Shown: positions 5,303 through 5,460 of the stretch, piece after piece
Numbering within the stretch: the first letter of the stretch is position 1
Layout: each line of letters opens with the position of its first letter
Source of the DNA: Alphaproteobacteria bacterium
GTDB lineage: Bacteria > Pseudomonadota > Alphaproteobacteria > Micavibrionales > Micavibrionaceae
Length of the DNA stretch: 5,460 nucleotides
Direction: 5' to 3'
NCBI GenBank assembly: GCA_023141075.1
Contig: JAGLKL010000095.1
Coordinates: forward strand, 1-5,460
Made by a program: the position numbers and the translations under genes
Notes under the pieces: model-generated
The model's database searches: none
The model's input: the letters and a program-made list of their open reading frames with translations, nothing else
Told to the model about the DNA's origin: nothing

Positions 5303-5460
5303 TTAGGCGTTTTGTTTCACCATCTCTACAAAAGCTCTATGCATTGGTGACGGTGCGTCCGAGGTCAATTCCGGATGGAAGGCCGTGGCCATGAAAGATC
5401 CTTTTTTCACCCAGACCGGCGTGCCGTTATGCTCGGCCAGAATTTCAACATCTTCCGTGA
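5303..5460 (-). CDS. pdxT: Pyridoxal 5'-phosphate synthase glutaminase subunit PdxT, C-terminal part (runs off the window)
   Basis: PdxT hydrolyses glutamine and channels ammonia to PdxS, which makes pyridoxal 5'-phosphate directly from a pentose phosphate and glyceraldehyde 3-phosphate. Only the last 51 residues are in the window, read from 5458 down to the TAA at 5305-5303. They show the family's C-terminal pattern: VEILAEHNGTPVWVKKG, then the catalytic FHPELT, whose His and Glu complete the Cys-His-Glu triad of class I glutaminases, then SD and MHRAFVEMV. The HPELT form and what follows separate it from HisH, GuaA and CarA. A small extra insertion (APSP) lies between the SD and the final helix. 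The start, the nucleophile cysteine and any upstream pdxS lie outside the window. It is co-oriented with the orphan gene downstream, and no clear terminator separates them. Confidence 0.88.
   Translation of the reverse strand, partial: TEDVEILAEHNGTPVWVKKGSFMATAFHPELTSDAPSPMHRAFVEMVKQNA

Overview
The window looks like the chromosome of an alphaproteobacterium of moderate GC content. The main reason is the tight same-strand run of a DUF299-type PPDK/PEP-synthase regulatory protein, a Maf-family pyrophosphatase, aroE, coaE and dnaQ, an order typical of that class, with secB beside it. The DnaQ and SecB sequences also read as alphaproteobacterial. The order or family cannot be fixed from this sequence.

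Layout: positions 1-75 are an AT-rich leader. Six genes then run on the + strand: secB (76-609), the DUF299 regulator (651-1547), maf (1534-2145), aroE (2142-2987), coaE (2984-3667) and dnaQ (3708-4418). The regulator to coaE are joined by overlaps of 14, 4 and 4 bases, so they are almost certainly co-transcribed and probably translationally coupled. secB and dnaQ are set off by gaps of about 40 bases but may belong to the same transcript. The genes cover protein export (SecB), carbon-flux control (regulator), nucleotide hygiene (Maf), aromatic biosynthesis (AroE), coenzyme A synthesis (CoaE) and replication proofreading (DnaQ). They form a conserved housekeeping neighbourhood and not a single pathway.

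On the - strand, an uncharacterised 220-residue gene (4423-5085) converges on dnaQ, with only four bases between the two stop codons. One hairpin contains both stops. This gene is visibly poorer in GC than its neighbours. It has no signal peptide but carries a segment resembling a peptidoglycan-binding repeat, and it is the least ordinary item in the window. Upstream of it lie a very AT-rich stretch with two A-tracts and a more GC-rich intergenic block. The window ends inside the 3' part of a - strand gene whose last 51 residues match the end of PdxT, the glutaminase subunit of pyridoxal 5'-phosphate synthase.

No RNA gene, CRISPR array, insertion sequence or phage gene was recognised. I see no clear new multi-gene system. 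The orphan gene and its flanks are the best candidates for something undescribed.
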